From Propionibacteriaceae bacterium (GTDB taxonomy: Bacteria; Actinomycetota; Actinomycetes; Propionibacteriales; Propionibacteriaceae), in assembly GCA_031260385.1 (NCBI GenBank), contig JAIRKB010000250.1:1-7414 (forward strand): 7,414 nucleotides of DNA, read 5' to 3'. Both the position numbers and the translations under genes were made by a program. The notes below the pieces were generated by a model. That model was not told the DNA's origin, did not search any database, and worked only from the letters and a program-made list of their open reading frames with translations. This document shows positions 1 through 5,935 of the stretch, piece after piece (the first letter of the stretch is position 1; every line of letters starts with the position of its first letter).

Positions 1-45
1 TGGGGGTTATCCTCACCGGTCCGCCCAAGGTTAAACGAATCGAAA

Positions 46-65
46 GGCGGCGCGCTCCAACCGCC
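46..65 (-). terminator. GC-rich hairpin followed by T-rich bases after ftsZ
   Basis: On the minus strand GGCGG (65–61) can pair with CCGCC (50–46) around a ten-base loop. It is followed by TTTCGATTCGTTT, like a modest rho-independent terminator. A second GGCGG at 70–66 offers an alternative pairing. The stem is short, so termination may be partial and allow readthrough into the next dcw genes. Confidence 0.33.
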
Positions 66-85
66 CCGCCGATCCGTGAAAGCGA

Positions 86-102
86 GACCAATGCTATTGG
101 TC
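86..102 (-). terminator. Hairpin just downstream of ftsZ
   Basis: A perfect seven-base stem GACCAAT/ATTGGTC closes a three-base loop, starting 28 bases after the ftsZ stop. On the minus strand it is followed by TCGCTTTC, only moderately T-rich. It may be a weak terminator or an RNA-stabilising hairpin. The stem is clear; the function is inferred. Confidence 0.4.
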
Positions 103-130
103 GGCGTAGGCGGGAGATGAACCGAGAATG

Positions 131-1264
131 TCATTTAAAGAAGTCCGGGAGTTCAATGCCGCCGTCGTCGTCCGGGCGGCGGCGCACCCGCAGGGCAGGC
201 TCCGGGGTGGCCCGATCCAACACCGACGGCCGGGCTGCTACAGCGCCCGCCAGCGGCTGGGTGGCCTCTGGGCGGGCGAAACTCGGCCGAGAGGAACTAA
301 CGCGCGCTCTGGTGGGCGTGCCGTCAAAACCGGCTGCAATCACCGTGACGCGCACCTCGTCACCAAGAGCATCATCAATCACTGTTCCCCAGATGATATT
401 GGCATCCTCGGCGGCGGACTCTTGAATCAGGTTGGCGGCCGCGGAGACTTCATGTAACAGTAGATCCGAGCCGGCAGCGATTGACAGGAGAACTCCCTTC
501 GCGCCATCAATACTGGACTCCAACAACGGCGAGGAGATCGCCATTTCGGCGGCAACGCGGGCCCGATCCTCACCGCGGGCAGAGCCGATCCCCATCAGGG
601 CCGAGCCAGTATTCGACATCACCGCTTTGACATCGGCAAAGTCCACGTTAACCGTGCCCGGAGTGGTAATCAGATCGGAGATCCCGGCCACCCCCTGCAT
701 CAAGACCTGGTCCGCTTGCTTGAAGGCATCGAGCATCGACACCCGAGTATCAGCCATTTGGAGTAGCTTGTCATTGGGAATCACGATCAGGGTGTCGACT
801 TCGTCGCGCAGGATAGCGATGCCTTCATCGGCGCGTTGCGCCCGCGAGCGGCCCTCAAAAGAGAACGGTCTGGTCACGACCCCGACCGTCAAAGCCCCGA
901 GGGACCGAGCGATCCGGGCCACGATCGGCGCAGCGCCGGTTCCGGTGCCACCGCCCTCACCAGCGGCCACGAACACCATGTCGGCCCCCTTGAGGACCTC
1001 TTCAATATCTTCCGCATGATCATCAGCGGCTTGGCGACCCTTTTCGGGGTCAGCGCCAGCGCCGAGCCCACGCGTCAGATTACGTCCGATATCGAGCTTG
1101 ACATCAGCATCAGACATCAGCAACGCTTGCGCATCGGTGTTCACAGCAATGAACTCGACCCCACGGAGCTCTTCTTCAATCATCCGGTTAACCGAATTCA
1201 CGCCGCCCCCACCGACGCCAACAACCTTAATTACAGCCAGGTAATTCTGTGATGCAGTGGCCAC
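131..1264 (-). CDS. ftsZ: Cell division GTPase FtsZ
   Basis: This 377-residue tubulin homologue polymerises with GTP into the Z ring that places and drives the septum. The GTP-binding half has VGVGGGGVNSVNRM (15–28), NTDAQAL (42–48), the signature GGGTGTGAAP (104–113) and VTRPFSFEG (130–138). The T7 loop NVDFADVKAVM (206–216) has Asp208 and Asp211, which complete the GTPase site of the next subunit. SSPLLESSIDGAKG (244–257) and the C-terminal core end near GFDG (312–315). A poorly conserved linker of about 50 residues leads to the conserved tail DDDGGIELPDFFK (365–377), which in actinobacteria is expected to bind SepF. The GTG start is the only possible one: an in-frame TGA sits at 1273–1271, and the next internal Met would remove the GTP-binding loop. 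The upstream gap suggests it has its own promoter(s). Confidence 0.99.
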   Translation of the reverse strand: MATASQNYLAVIKVVGVGGGGVNSVNRMIEEELRGVEFIAVNTDAQALLMSDADVKLDIGRNLTRGLGAGADPEKGRQAADDHAEDIEEVLKGADMVFVAAGEGGGTGTGAAPIVARIARSLGALTVGVVTRPFSFEGRSRAQRADEGIAILRDEVDTLIVIPNDKLLQMADTRVSMLDAFKQADQVLMQGVAGISDLITTPGTVNVDFADVKAVMSNTGSALMGIGSARGEDRARVAAEMAISSPLLESSIDGAKGVLLSIAAGSDLLLHEVSAAANLIQESAAEDANIIWGTVIDDALGDEVRVTVIAAGFDGTPTRARVSSSRPSFARPEATQPLAGAVAARPSVLDRATPEPALRVRRRPDDDGGIELPDFFK

Positions 1265-1266
1265 GG

Positions 1267-1272
1267 CTCCTC
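1267..1272 (-). promoter_or_regulatory. Ribosome binding site of ftsZ, unusually close to the start
   Basis: GAGGAG is separated from the GTG at 1264 by only two bases (CC), shorter than the common five to nine. No other in-frame start is available because of a TGA at 1273–1271. The weak codon and tight spacing may lower translation compared with the neighbouring genes. Confidence 0.55.
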
Positions 1273-1382
1273 ATCTCAAATCGATATTCGCGCTCAGAAT
1301 TCAGGCTACGAGACGAACAAGGTCAGAGTAGGCGTCTTGATAGCGACTCGCCGTGATCTCAACCTTACATTCAGATTTGCCA

Positions 1383-1433
1383 CCCCAAAAAGTGTCCTCC
1401 CTACGCTTCGCTCCGGTCCGGTACTTTATGGGG
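1383..1433. repeat. Imperfect inverted repeat in the ftsQ–ftsZ gap
   Basis: The arms CCCCAAAAAGT (1383–1393) and ACTTTATGGGG (1423–1433) are complementary at 10 of 11 positions and enclose 29 bases. The right arm runs into the palindrome GGGGACCCC (1430–1438), and CCGGTCCGG (1413–1421) lies just inside it. It is not followed by a T-run on the minus strand, so it does not look like a simple terminator. It could be an RNA structure in the ftsZ leader, a protein-binding site, or the remnant of a small mobile element. Confidence 0.5.
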
Positions 1434-1440
1434 ACCCCGG

Positions 1441-1468
1441 CCTTATCAATAGCGGGCTTGATCGTCAA
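1441..1468 (-). promoter_or_regulatory. Weak sigma-70-like promoter candidate upstream of ftsZ
   Basis: TTGACG (1468–1463) matches the -35 consensus at five of six positions. It is followed after 15 or 16 bases by GATAAG or ATAAGG (1447–1441), a poor -10 match. Transcription from here would give a leader of about 170 bases that includes the inverted repeat. The spacing and -10 match are both weak. Confidence 0.22.
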
Positions 1469-1479
1469 CATGGTGCTCT

Positions 1480-2229
1480 CTATCTCGTCGAAGGGTGGCT
1501 AGGTGAACTGATGTCGTAGTACGATGCCGAGATTTTGAGCAGGCCATCGATAACCTGCGCTTTCAGCTCCGATTGTTCGGCACTCCCCCACAGGATCTGC
1601 GAGCCGTTCAATAAGCCGATCGTGAAGGTGTCCGGGGTCTGGGCGGTCATCCAAGATAATTGCGAACGTACGGAATCCGGCAGGGCGACAGCGATAGTCG
1701 CCGCATCGGCCATCAGGCGGGTGGAGGTCGGGGAATCATCGGCATTGAGGTTGATGATCAGCAGGCCTTCTGGGGTGTAGGGAGCGGTTAGGAACCCGAT
1801 GCCCTGGGCATCGACCAAAACATACTCCCCTAGCCACGGTATGCCATAGACGGCCGTCCGTTCCGTCACCGCGATGCGAACCACCCCCGACCAAGTGCGA
1901 GTAATCGCCACGTCAGCGACGATCGGTAGGGCCCGAACACGTTGGGCAATCGCATCGGTATCCAAACTGACCAGGTGGGTCCCAAACTCGATTTGGGCGG
2001 CGGCTAGGATCTCGTCCTCGTTGATCTGATGGAGCCCACTGACTTCGATTTCTCTCGCAACGAACCAGGGTGAGAACCAGATCGCCCAAACGGTTGCGCC
2101 TAGGATGGCGACGACGCCAACCCCAATGCCAACCCGGATCGCCCGACGGCGGCGCTGCGCCCGGTGGCGGGCCCGGATCGCCGAGGTGGCGTCCTTGACT
2201 TGAGTAGAGCGTCGTTCTGGCGGCGGCAT
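1480..2229 (-). CDS. ftsQ: Cell division protein FtsQ
   Basis: FtsQ is a bitopic membrane protein that links early and late divisome proteins, classically with FtsB and FtsL. A short basic cytoplasmic region ending in RAQRRRR leads into one membrane helix (about residues 31–53), then an extracytoplasmic POTRA domain (about 56–123) with SPWFVAREIEVSGLHQI and TRTWSGVVRIAVTER. The FtsQ C-terminal domain follows, with YVLVDAQGIGFL (about 136–147) and the tail YYDISSPSHPSTR, a typical actinobacterial ending. It is 249 residues here, within the normal range. Two adjacent ATGs can start it. The one at 2232 gives an ATGA overlap with murC but leaves only one base after GGAGG. The one at 2229 gives TGATG and four bases, so I prefer it. 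The 215 bases after its stop are non-coding, which breaks the tight packing seen upstream. Confidence 0.95.
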   Translation of the reverse strand: MPPPERRSTQVKDATSAIRARHRAQRRRRAIRVGIGVGVVAILGATVWAIWFSPWFVAREIEVSGLHQINEDEILAAAQIEFGTHLVSLDTDAIAQRVRALPIVADVAITRTWSGVVRIAVTERTAVYGIPWLGEYVLVDAQGIGFLTAPYTPEGLLIINLNADDSPTSTRLMADAATIAVALPDSVRSQLSWMTAQTPDTFTIGLLNGSQILWGSAEQSELKAQVIDGLLKISASYYDISSPSHPSTR

Positions 2230-3632
2230 CATTCCTCCAACAGTCTTAGCAGCAGCGGTCCGACGGCGGTGACTGACCCGGCACCGAGGGTCAAGACCAG
2301 ATCACCAGGACCAGCCAGCGGTTCCAGAGCGGCGGGGGCATCCTCAAGGCGCGGCACATAGTGGACTGAACCAGTGAAGGACTTGAGAGCGTCAACAATG
2401 AGCTCTCCGCTGACCCCGGCAATCGGATCCTCCCGGGCCGGGTAGACATCCAGGACGACGACCTCGTCTGCGGCGGCGAGCGCCTGGGCAAACTCGGTCG
2501 CGAAATCGCGGGTTCGCGTGTAAAGGTGGGGCTGGAAACAGGCGATCACCCGTCCGGCATCGGCGACGATTCGCGCCGCCTTGATTGTGGCCGCCACCTC
2601 GGTGGGGTGATGGGCGTAGTCATCAACGACCAGGACACCGCGCGTACACCCCAATCGCTGGAAGCGACGAGCCGTACCACGGAATTGGGCTAAGCCCTCT
2701 AATAATCCGGCGCGATCTAGGCCAAGCGCCGCCCCAACGGCAAAGGCCGCCGCCGCATTGTGCAGATTGTGGTTACCGGGCACTTGGAGGCGCAGGGTCG
2801 CGGACCACTCGCCCCAACTGAGCCGGGCCAGACTAGACAAGCCGGTCATGTTCACCTGGCTCAGCCTCAGATCACAGTCGTCACCCTCACCATAGGTGAT
2901 CACCTGCCTCCCGGCGGCCGCCAGACTCTGCCCCAAAAACCTCGCGCCTGGATCATCGCCGTCAACGATCACTAGGGAGACGGTTGGAGAGCTAGCGAAT
3001 TGCTCAAAGCCTTGGGCATAAAGCTCGGGCGTGCCCCAGTTATCAAGATGATCGGCTTCCAGTGTAGTGACCACCGCGATAGTGGTCGGATACTGGCGAA
3101 ATGACCCATCGGATTCGTCCGCTTCGACGATGAACTGATCGGTCGTGCCGAGGTGGGCGCCCAAGCCGGATTCCAGGAAGGTGCCGCCGAGGACGTACGA
3201 CGGATCGGCGCCGGCACCGAGGAAGGCCGAGACGGCCATCGCTGTGGTGGTGGTTTTACCGTGGGTTCCCGCGACCGAGATCACCCGACGGTCCTCCATC
3301 AAACAGGCTAAGGCGACACTGCGGTGGAGCACGGGCAGACCAAGCCGCCGGGCTTCGGCAAGCTCGACATTGGTCTCGCGGATCGCCGAGGAGATCACCA
3401 CGGTATCGACCCCGGTCAGGTGAGCGGCGTCGTGGCCGATCCAGATCTGGGCTCCCTGCCGGGTCAAGGCCTGGAGGGTTTCGGAGTCCACCTGATCGGA
3501 ACCGGAGACGGTCAGCCCCCTAGCTAGGAAGGCACTAGCCACCCCGGACATTCCGGCGCCGCCAATGGCGATGAAATGCACTCGGCCGAGACTGGCGAAA
3601 CTGGGGATCGCTTGGGCGTCGATCAAGGTCAT
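2229..3632 (-). CDS. murC: UDP-N-acetylmuramate--L-alanine ligase MurC
   Basis: This 467-residue cytoplasmic ATP-dependent ligase adds the first residue, L-alanine, to UDP-MurNAc. The N-domain has HFIAIGGAGMSG (19–30) followed by SGSD (43–46). The central domain has the P-loop AGTHGKTTTT (121–130), VEADESDGSF (169–178) with the family's catalytic Glu, EADHLDNW (192–199) and GNHNLHN (286–292). The C-domain has RRFQ (322–325), DDYAHHPTE (337–345), FQPHLYTRT (366–374) and LDVYPARE (394–401). Length is normal for the family. The usual TN before the (I/V)EADH motif reads TT here (Asn to Thr at 190). The ATG start overlaps the murG stop by ATGA and has a strong AAGGAGGG four bases upstream. The TTG seven codons earlier (3653) lies before that site and is rejected. 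The stop overlaps the ftsQ start. No murB or ddl lies between murC and ftsQ. Confidence 0.98.
   Translation of the reverse strand: MTLIDAQAIPSFASLGRVHFIAIGGAGMSGVASAFLARGLTVSGSDQVDSETLQALTRQGAQIWIGHDAAHLTGVDTVVISSAIRETNVELAEARRLGLPVLHRSVALACLMEDRRVISVAGTHGKTTTTAMAVSAFLGAGADPSYVLGGTFLESGLGAHLGTTDQFIVEADESDGSFRQYPTTIAVVTTLEADHLDNWGTPELYAQGFEQFASSPTVSLVIVDGDDPGARFLGQSLAAAGRQVITYGEGDDCDLRLSQVNMTGLSSLARLSWGEWSATLRLQVPGNHNLHNAAAAFAVGAALGLDRAGLLEGLAQFRGTARRFQRLGCTRGVLVVDDYAHHPTEVAATIKAARIVADAGRVIACFQPHLYTRTRDFATEFAQALAAADEVVVLDVYPAREDPIAGVSGELIVDALKSFTGSVHYVPRLEDAPAALEPLAGPGDLVLTLGAGSVTAVGPLLLRLLEE
2234..2238 (-). promoter_or_regulatory. Ribosome binding site of ftsQ
   Basis: GGAGG lies in the last codons of murC. 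It is one base from the first ATG (2232) and four bases from the second (2229), so it favours the second as the start. Either choice keeps the two genes overlapping. Confidence 0.65.
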
Positions 3633-4717
3633 GGAACCCTCCTTAGCTGCCAAGCCTGCCTGGCGACTTGCTGCGCCGCATCAGCGGGCATCAGATCGCG
3701 AGCCGCCTGGCTCATCCGCGCCAACTCCCCCGGCTCACCAAATAGCCCGGTCACCATCTCAGCGAGGCGCCCGCCGGTCAGTTCAGAATCGTCGATCAGT
3801 TGTCCGGCACCGGCGGCAACCACCGCCGAGGCATTCTTGGCTTGTTCACCGTTACCGTGAGGCAGCGGTACGTAGATCGCCGGTAGCCCAATCAAGGCGG
3901 TCTCACTGACCGTTGCCGCTCCCGAGCGGGCGAGCATTAGGTCGGCGGCCGCATAAGCCGATTCCATTTCTTCAACATAGGGCACGCGGATATAACGCGC
4001 TTGGTGGAGCTCCGGGAGCTGAACCGGATCATCGAAGTTGGCTTTACCCGTGACATGGAGCACACTGATCCCAGCCTCGTCGAAGGCGCCTAGCGCCGCG
4101 ATGGTCGCGGTATTGAGTGAGCGGGCGCCTAAGGATCCCCCAGACACCAATAAGACCTTGTCGCTTGGGGCGAGACCGAACTGAAGGCGAGCCTGGTCAC
4201 GCCTCTCGGAGCGGTCGAGCCCAGCGATGGCGGCGCGCATTGGCATGCCGGTGACGATTTGGCGGGGAAAACCGGTGGCGGCAAAGGTGACACAGACTGC
4301 CTTGGCGAAGCGGGCGGCGATGCGGTTGGCTAGCCCTGGGACGGCATTAGCCTCGTGAATCACCACGGGCAACCGCAGTTGGCGGGCCGCTAGATAGACG
4401 GGCAGCGCAGCGTAGCCGCCGAACCCTAGGACCACCTCGGCCTCGGTTTGGCGCAACACCGCTTTGGCTTGCCTGACTGAGCCGATGATCCGAAATGGTA
4501 GGGAGACTAACTGACCGGTGAGCTTACGCGGCAGTGGAATCGGATCAACCAGATGGAGTCGGTAGCCCGCCTGCGGCACGAGTTCTGTCTCCAACCCGCG
4601 ACTGGTGCCGACACAGTCGATTTCACCCGTTGGATCCAGCACTTTGAGCGCAGCGGCGGTAGCCAACATCGGCGAGATATGTCCGGTGGTCCCTCCCCCG
4701 GCGAAGACGGCTCTCAT
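3629..4717 (-). CDS. murG: Lipid II synthase MurG (UDP-GlcNAc transferase)
   Basis: This GT-B glycosyltransferase of 362 residues transfers GlcNAc from UDP-GlcNAc to lipid I on the inner membrane face, giving lipid II. The N-domain has the glycine loop GGGTTGHISP (7–16), LGFGGYAALP (97–106), HEANAVPGLAN (121–131) and TGMPMR (156–161). The C-domain, which binds UDP-GlcNAc, has SGGSLGARSLN (192–202), RSGAATVSE (264–272) and PLPHGNGEQAKNA (284–296). GGGTTGH, HEAN and GGSLGA differ from the E. coli forms GGGTGGH, HEQN and GGSQGA; I regard such changes as normal for actinobacteria. The ATG start shares its A with the ftsW stop (TGATG) and has AAGGAC six bases upstream. A TTG-initiated extension of 29 residues would lie entirely within ftsW and precede the conserved MRAVFAGGG start, so I reject it. 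The stop overlaps murC by ATGA. Confidence 0.97.
   Translation of the reverse strand: MRAVFAGGGTTGHISPMLATAAALKVLDPTGEIDCVGTSRGLETELVPQAGYRLHLVDPIPLPRKLTGQLVSLPFRIIGSVRQAKAVLRQTEAEVVLGFGGYAALPVYLAARQLRLPVVIHEANAVPGLANRIAARFAKAVCVTFAATGFPRQIVTGMPMRAAIAGLDRSERRDQARLQFGLAPSDKVLLVSGGSLGARSLNTATIAALGAFDEAGISVLHVTGKANFDDPVQLPELHQARYIRVPYVEEMESAYAAADLMLARSGAATVSETALIGLPAIYVPLPHGNGEQAKNASAVVAAGAGQLIDDSELTGGRLAEMVTGLFGEPGELARMSQAARDLMPADAAQQVARQAWQLRRVP
3637..3644 (-). promoter_or_regulatory. Ribosome binding site of murC
   Basis: AAGGAGGG lies four bases upstream of the ATG at 3632, inside the end of murG. It supports this start over the in-frame TTG at 3653. Confidence 0.8.
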
Positions 4718-5934
4718 CAGTGCGTCCTTACGATCGTCCGGGCGCGGGGTTTGCGCTTGCGAGAGGCGAGATGTTTCACGGCTTGCGGTTCCCGCCGCGC
4801 GCAACCAGCCAAGAGACCAGCCGCGAAGAGGTTAGCCATCAAAGAAGAGCCACCATAAGACACCATCGGCAAGGTGACACCCATCACGGGGAACAGACGG
4901 ACCGCGACCGCGATATTGGCGAAGGCTTGAACGGAGAACCAGGTGACGACCCCGATGGCGATCAAGCGAGAGAAGACGGAGGTCGAGCGGCGGGCAATCC
5001 GGATCCCCGCGAAAGCCAGCACTGCAAAGAGGGCGATCACCGTCAGCGCCCCGACCGCCCCCAACTCTTCACCAATGATCGCGAAGATATAGTCGGTATG
5101 GGCCTCCGACAGCAGACCCCACTTTTGACGACTGGCTCCGAGGCCTTGCCCAAACCAGCCCCCGGAAGCCAAGGCGTAGATACCGCGTCTGGCTTGCATA
5201 TTCAAGCCTAAGGGATCGAGATCGGGGTTTAGGAAAGCCCAGATTCGCCCCATCCGGTTCGGTTGCAGCGCCACCATCAGGGCGCCAAGCCCAGCGACCC
5301 CGGCTGCGATGACAGCCAGCAGGCGCCACGGCGCCCCGGCGGCAACCATGATCAACATGACGATCGCCGCCATGATCATCGCCGTCCCCTGATCCTTTTG
5401 GAAGACCACTAAGCCAACCAACGTGAAGGTGATCCCGACGTAAGGTAACCACTGGCGCAGATCTGTTAACTGCTTACGCCGCCGTGACAGGTCATCGGCC
5501 CCCCACACGATCAAGGCGACCTTGGCGAACTCGGAGGGCTGGAACTGGGTCCAGTCGGCTCCAAAAGCCAGCCAGTTACGGTTACCAGCAATCTGAACCC
5601 CCAGCGGGGTCAAGGTCAAGACCAACAAGACGATCCCCAGGAGTAAGGCGGGGCGCGCTAGGCCGCGCACAGCATTTTCCGGCAGCATCGACAGCCCTAA
5701 GCCACCGATCAGGCCTAAGCCGGCGAAGAAGATCTGGCGTTTACCGAAGTAATAGGGATCGTCCATCTGAACCGCCCCGATCACCTGTGAGGAGGAGATC
5801 ACCATCAGCAAGCCAATGAAGACCAAGACACCGACGGTCGCGATCACCAAGCGATAGGTGAACAATGGGTGATCCATGGCGTTGCGGATCGGACCTTTAG
5901 CCGCCCTGGGGCGGGAATCGGTTTCGGTGGTCAT
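4717..5934 (-). CDS. ftsW: Septal peptidoglycan glycosyltransferase FtsW (SEDS family)
   Basis: This 405-residue polytopic membrane protein polymerises lipid II into glycan strands at the septum together with a class B penicillin-binding protein (FtsI). A short basic cytoplasmic N-terminus precedes about ten hydrophobic segments, the first near 29–51. SEDS signatures are clear: GNRNWLAFG (117–125), FQPSEFAKVALI (131–142), EAHTDYIFAIIGEELG (277–292), whose Asp281 aligns with the catalytic Asp of the family, and MGVTLPMVSYGGSSL (351–365). The usual PDLGT motif reads KDQGT (180–184). The tail is rich in Arg and Lys. I chose the ATG at 5934 because a full AAGGAGG lies eight bases upstream. The in-frame GTG at 5943 overlaps that ribosome site and is unlikely to be used. 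It could in principle be RodA, but its place between murD and murG points to FtsW. Confidence 0.96.
   Translation of the reverse strand: MTTETDSRPRAAKGPIRNAMDHPLFTYRLVIATVGVLVFIGLLMVISSSQVIGAVQMDDPYYFGKRQIFFAGLGLIGGLGLSMLPENAVRGLARPALLLGIVLLVLTLTPLGVQIAGNRNWLAFGADWTQFQPSEFAKVALIVWGADDLSRRRKQLTDLRQWLPYVGITFTLVGLVVFQKDQGTAMIMAAIVMLIMVAAGAPWRLLAVIAAGVAGLGALMVALQPNRMGRIWAFLNPDLDPLGLNMQARRGIYALASGGWFGQGLGASRQKWGLLSEAHTDYIFAIIGEELGAVGALTVIALFAVLAFAGIRIARRSTSVFSRLIAIGVVTWFSVQAFANIAVAVRLFPVMGVTLPMVSYGGSSLMANLFAAGLLAGCARREPQAVKHLASRKRKPRARTIVRTH
4724..4729 (-). promoter_or_regulatory. Ribosome binding site of murG
   Basis: AAGGAC lies six bases upstream of the ATG at 4717, inside the end of ftsW. It supports the short MurG start over a TTG start at 4804. 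Confidence 0.65.
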
Positions 5935-5935
5935 G

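Larger units (their letters stand above)
1265..1479 (-). promoter_or_regulatory. Non-coding ftsQ–ftsZ gap, probable ftsZ promoter region
   Basis: This 215-base gap is the only sizeable spacer within the cluster. A 60-codon frame on the plus strand crosses it but has no recognisable product. In actinobacteria such as Streptomyces and Mycobacterium, ftsZ is known to be driven by several promoters in and near this gap, so a regulatory role is likely. It holds an imperfect inverted repeat (1383–1433), a possible promoter (1441–1468) and TAAGGTTGAGA (1367–1357), which resembles an AGGTTGAG element I recall upstream of other actinobacterial ftsZ genes. None of the individual sites is proven. Confidence 0.6.

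Noticed and set aside
1..16. A possible start of the next dcw gene (pgeF/ylmD) at a GTG on the minus strand (16–14)
   Set aside because: Only five codons are inside the window, the ribosome site is poor, and nothing in them can be matched to the family.
1337..1519. A 60-codon plus-strand frame across the ftsQ–ftsZ gap
   Set aside because: It ends inside ftsQ on the opposite strand, has no clear ribosome site, and its translation matches nothing I recognise. Its central part only reads through the inverted repeat.
3633..3653. A longer MurC starting at a TTG at 3653
   Set aside because: The start would lie upstream of the strong AAGGAGGG site, which fits the ATG at 3632.
4718..4804. A longer MurG starting at a TTG at 4804
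   Set aside because: The extra 29 residues lie wholly within ftsW, are not MurG-like, and a better ATG with a ribosome site begins the conserved MRAVFAGGG.
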